Origin: Capitulum mitella
Lineage: Eukaryota; Arthropoda; Thecostraca; Pollicipedomorpha; Pollicipedidae
Length of the DNA: 64,000 nt
Direction of reading: 5' to 3'
Assembly (NCBI GenBank): GCA_030062745.1
Contig: CP099841.1
Coordinates: 33,224,368 to 33,288,367 of the forward strand
The position numbers and the translations under genes are program-made. The notes below the pieces were generated by a model. It did not search any database. It had not been told where the DNA came from and saw only the letters and a program-made list of their open reading frames with translations. Shown here in pieces: positions 60,013 to 64,000 of this stretch. Numbering within the stretch: position 1 is the first letter of the stretch; each line of letters starts with the position of its first letter.

Positions 60013-61787
60013 CTTCTGTTGAGAACAAATAACGTGGTAAAAGTCATGTTACATGCAGTGTTTAGAGCAAACCGCATTTTTGGGACGATAATTTGCTTTT
60101 TAAAAACAAGGTGAAGGACTTCCTGTACCGCAGTTTTTCCGTTCGATTTCGGACAAGCCTATGCCCGGGATATCCTTCCAAATGTGAGATATTTTTGTCA
60201 CGGACAACCTGCACTTGCAAAAGCCCAATGCACACACAATGCCAATTAATATACTGAGAGACCGGCTGTTTTCCTGCACTCGTCTCAACAAACAAAAACA
60301 AAAAAACGGTATCTGCCTGTCGTTACCAGACGCAGAACAAATGTGAGACGACTCTCGAGGTTACTCATCGCCCCAAGAAATTTCATGGACAGATCAGTTC
60401 ACAGTGGGGAATGGGCGGACATGTCCCAGTGTCACACTCAGCACACGTCTCTTATCCATACTTTTGTACATCACATAGCATAACGTGTAAAGGCCGAAAA
60501 AAAAACGCTGGACAGCTCCTGCACTGTCCAGGGCTAACAAGGATTCCACTCGGTTGTACATGATCAGGATCGCATATTTCTTCAGATTCCGCAGCAAATG
60601 CATCTGAGTATTTAAATACGCGGTTGGCATTCGAATACTGCGCGAATATTCGGAAGAAAAAACCGTCAAACGATTATTCTCTGAACAATGAAATCCTGAA
60701 ATCAGGGTTCGAATATTCGTCGAATCCGGACATTCGGCTGAATGTTCGAATCATCCCATTCCGAATTCTCAGCTCTAGGAGACGAAGTGGGCCCAGGATT
60801 GTCCAGCAGTGTCCACACACTACTGGGTTTGGGTAGAAAACGGTACCCGAATAAGAATCATTTACCATTTTTATCTCCCTATTTCTAGCTCTCATCATCC
60901 TCTCATAAATGATCAATTATACCTTAACAACATGCCATCAGAAAAGCGTCTCTGCTCTGACTGCCTTTGTTTCTAAATCCTATCTAAGCTGTCTGCATCC
61001 CGGTCTCCGTCACGGCCCTTGTCTCTGTCCCTGTCTCCGTCTTCGTCTCCGTTTTACGTCTCCCCTTCGTCTCCGTTTCCGGTTTCCGTCTCCGCCTCTG
61101 TTTTGTGCCCTCGGGTGTCTCGCTTCTCAGGACGGGGAAGGAGACGGGGAGCCGACAACATTGGGCTTCGCCGTGCAACATCAGGAGCCGCTGCACAGCC
61201 AGCCGTCGGCTGCCCGGCCCAGCTCGGCCGGGCCCGATCTGGCAGCTCGAGCGACACGTTATCTCGGGCAGGCACCGGCGGCCGGTAAAAACCAGCGAGC
61301 GCGTCTTTATCTGGCGTGCGAGACTCCGCCCGGGTCGCCCCTGACGGCGTGCGGAATCCGGCCAACTGCACAAAATCCAGCTTCGCGGGCCACTTTAGCG
61401 GGATTTTCACAGAGTCTGGACGACATCTCATCCGGCAAATGATGGCGTATAGTGCGTTTAGCGTTAACGTGCACACCTGGGACGTTTCTTGTGCAATTCC
61501 ATACAATGGAGGGCCATAAGACTTGACAGCTAAAAGGCGAGACCATCCCAGAAACCTTTGAATCACCCAAGCTGCAGCTTCCCGTCATCGAGCCATGTGC
61601 CCATGTGCCATCCTGCCGGCAATGTCGAGGCGGTACGGCACATGGGGGCGATGACCGCGCGATTCGCGGTGGCCGCCGATCGCCCACCGGTGCCAGCTGG
61701 GCCGTGCCTGCCGAGCAGTCACCGCGCAACAGGTGCGTGGAGGAGAGGTCACGGCCGGGCCCGACCGATCCAAAACAAACGGCGCCG
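60013..61787. other. Intergenic or intronic, no exon supported
   Basis: Positions 60590-60780 hold TTCGAATATTCG-type inverted repeats typical of old hAT MITEs. Positions 61000-61100 hold a (GTCTCC)n hexamer repeat. GC-rich open frames at 61130-61440 and 61560-61780 could be exons of the minus-strand gene that starts at 62312, but none could be joined by phase. Confidence 0.4.
61000..61105. repeat. (GTCTCC/GTCTCT)n imperfect repeat
   Basis: GTCTCCGT units repeated with variation. In translation it gives TETKTE runs on the minus strand, which should not be taken as a gene. Confidence 0.8.
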
Positions 61788-62046
61788 GCTCACCTGGGTT
61801 TCGAGCCAGCAGCCAAACCAATCGGGTTTGGGAACGGCGTCCGACTCACCTGGGTTTGGAGGTGGCGGCCGACCCACCTGAGTTTGGAGGTGGCGGCCGA
61901 CCCAGCTTTGTTTCTAGGTGGCGATCGACCCACCTGGGCTTGGAGGCAGTGGCCGACCCACCTGGGTATGGGGACGGCGGCCGACCCACCTGTGTTGGAG
62001 AGGCGGCGGCCGACCCACCTGTGCTTGGAGGCAGTGGCCGACTCAC
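61788..62046. repeat. 28-bp minisatellite carrying splice-donor-like sites
   Basis: The CTCACCTGGG/CCCACCTGGG core occurs at 61788, 61844, 61872, 61900 (mutated), 61928, 61956, 61984, 62013 and 62041, spaced by 28 or 29 bp (one gap of 56). On the minus strand each unit reads CCAAGCCCAG|GTGGGTCGG or close to it, i.e. the same sequence as the donor of the exon 62312-62047. Confidence 0.88.
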
Positions 62047-62312
62047 CTGGGCTTGGAGGCGGCGGCCGAGTCGGAGTCCGACTCGGAGAACGGTGGGCTC
62101 TCGTCGGTGGCGGTCTCCTCGGGCAGGGCGCCGTCGGAGGCGCTCAGGCGCCGGCCGTCGCCGTCGGCGGCCGGCGGCGTCTGCGGCACGGCCGGCGGCG
62201 CACCCGTCAGACTCTGCCCGGCGGCCGGCGCCGGCGGCTGCTCCTCGGCCGCGGCCGTCCGGTCGGCACCGGTCGAAACCGGCCCGGCCTCGCCCTGCAC
62301 GTCCGCACTCAT
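62047..62312 (-). CDS. Probable first coding exon of an unidentified acidic, disordered protein
   Basis: The ATG at 62312 (GTGCGATGA) opens 88 codons plus two bases, ending at a consensus donor (CCCAG|gtgagt) in phase 2. An in-frame ATG at 62357 would add 15 residues in weaker context. The peptide is rich in Ala, Pro, Glu and Ser, with EETATDESPPFSESDSDSA near its end, and looks disordered. Surrounding GC-rich sequence suits a promoter. I do not recognise the protein and could not find its second exon. The donor lies at the edge of the 28-bp minisatellite. Confidence 0.5.
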
Positions 62313-64000
62313 CGCACGTTTGGCGGCGCGGCCCCACTGAGGCCGCCATGCGGCCACCTGCAGCTGCGGGCCGCGGCGGCCAGAGCGCCAGGGGCGCCTC
62401 CAGGCGCGCCGGGCGGGGAGGTCACCGGCGCCCGGTCCCCGCCCGCAGCGGTCCGGCGCTGGACCGCTTCCAGCGCGCGGGATGTCGGAAAAAACGGGAT
62501 GGCGGCTGCGGGAAGTGGGTCATGACAGAAAAGAGGCACGGACTTTACGGAAGGACGGGGACTAGGATGTGTACTATGTAAACAACTTCAGATTACAGAC
62601 GGGCAATCGTTGGTTCCAAGGCCGAATGCTCTGATAACACGGTGTCTGTCCTGTATCTATATACCCCAGTTTTAATGTCGTGGGATAACAATGTGTTTTA
62701 ACAGGGGTCTGATACCAGATATCTTAATAAATCCTGAGCGACATTCCGAACAATCCGAACTACTTCGGCCTCGTATATGTTCCTTGACGGTTACGCACTG
62801 CTGCCGTCCAACAAACAAACAAAAAAAAACATAATACGTGGTAAGCGTTATCAAAAAATCACCGAATGCCGTTAAGCATCGTGGTAAAGAGTTCTAAGAC
62901 ATGGTCAGAAACGTCATCAGTGAGAGAAGGGTGAAAAAGAAACCATGATTATAGTTTTTGTATTTCCTGAGTGATTTTCGCACCTTTGGAATGCTTGTCG
63001 AGGATTCATGTTTTCCACAAAAATTTGCTTTATGCCTATGAAACCCCAGACACACTGGCATGCCCCTGAAGTGGACTGAGCCACTTTGCAAAAGTCCTGC
63101 GTTTTTGCAAGTCATCCCATTCGAAGTTTGTTAAAGAATGAGGTGTCGCCTGTGGGCCAGTGGGTAAGGCAAGAAACTTCTACCACCAATGATCGCTCCA
63201 CCGCCATTGTTCCATACTCAACTCTTCTCTCAACTCCATTGGACTCGCGACCTCAGAGTCCACGTCGTCACAAACATCGAAACAACTTTGCTTACCAAAC
63301 GGAGAACATAACTAGAGCCTTGCATTATCCACCTCCTGATAGCGAAGCGGCAAAATAGGAGGTTAGCGGTATACACTTCCTAATGCCTGTTTCTGAGATA
63401 CACAGACATAAAAGCTGATATCAGTTCTGCATAATGCTGCTCACATCATGTCATGAAACCTGCAAAGCTTAGTTGCCTAAAAAGTACTTATGGCATAAAG
63501 TTTCTTATGGATAATTATTTGCCCAACTCTGACGACTAGTAGGTCAACCAAACAGGTCTACAGGGTTGGAGAATTTACATCACTTTAAATTTCAACCGAG
63601 TTCCTGCGTAAAAAAGCGTTTGAGTTATGACTTATTCATTACGGCAATTACGCCCTTGGTTACCATTTGTTACAAGAGTTCTTTAAACTGAATTTTTTTC
63701 GAAAAATATGAAAAATTTACGTGGATGACTTCCGTATTTGGATGTAACTCGTTAACGACACCTTACGAATTCATGCATATGGAACCGTTTAAGTTACGTG
63801 CGACGTTGACGTTATCGATGCCAAACGTTTCTCTAGTTTTGAGGGAAACGAAAAAGGCTGGATTTTCTTCCTACGCTTCAACACCTATCCAGTAGGTTAA
63901 AGAACATTTACATGACTTACTACTTGTCATTGCAATCACAGGTTTTTTAGACGTTTTCGCCAGTTAAGCTTGGTTTGTGATAGCCCTGGCTATCAGTTGG
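62313..64000. other. Promoter-side GC-rich block, then AT-rich sequence without genes
   Basis: Positions 62313-62480 are GC-rich and probably belong to the promoter/5' UTR of the gene at 62312. From 62560 to 64000 the DNA is AT-rich with short frames only. Nothing is recognised; GTGGGCCAGTGGGTAAGGC near 63150 resembles an A box but has no B box at the right distance. Confidence 0.5.

Noticed and set aside
60984..61373. Minus-strand frame with TETKTE runs
   Set aside because: Product of the GTCTCC simple repeat, not a gene.

Overview
The window is nuclear DNA from a eukaryote, almost certainly an invertebrate animal. Coding sequence is split into GC-rich exons with GT-AG introns whose phases match. 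The recognisable genes are animal orthologues: EEF1AKMT1, ZNF706, a THEG-like gene and a MYORG-like family 31 glycosidase. There are no operons, Shine-Dalgarno sites or CRISPR arrays. The exact group cannot be settled from sequence alone. A tRNA-type SINE with a CCAATAACC-type tail and GC-rich exons in AT-rich flanks would fit an arthropod/crustacean or another marine invertebrate, but that is a guess.

Layout. Positions 1047-3452 (+) hold a complete four-exon EEF1AKMT1 (eEF1A lysine methyltransferase). Positions 16587-17099 (+) hold a complete two-exon ZNF706. Positions 18644-19659 (-) hold the last two exons of a THEG-like sperm microtubule protein with a long Pro/Thr/Ser tail. Positions 24927-28411 (-) hold the last four phase-matched exons of a cysteine-rich protein I do not recognise. 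Positions 42754-42879 (-) and 62047-62312 (-) look like first coding exons of two further genes, with their ATG in GC-rich promoter-like sequence. Positions 50640-55235 (-) hold a complete four-exon MYORG-like type II membrane glycosidase.

The space between genes is dominated by mobile and repeated DNA. At least three families of about 1.2 kb elements are bounded by TTAA and have short terminal inverted repeats, the hallmark of piggyBac-type non-autonomous elements. They share no obvious body sequence, but several carry G-run/C-run hairpins just inside their ends, and all are rich in AGGTCA/TGACCT half-sites. There are also SINE pieces, a hAT-like insertion, microsatellites and three loci of a degenerate array with a period of about 20 bp.

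The most unusual points are: (i) a 28-bp minisatellite that has amplified the exon/intron junction of the gene starting at 62312, so that a ladder of splice-donor-like sites follows exon 1; (ii) loss of the expected catalytic acid/base Asp in the MYORG-like protein; (iii) tandem copies of the last codons of that same gene in its 3' flank; (iv) the hairpin and nuclear-receptor-site content of the TTAA elements.
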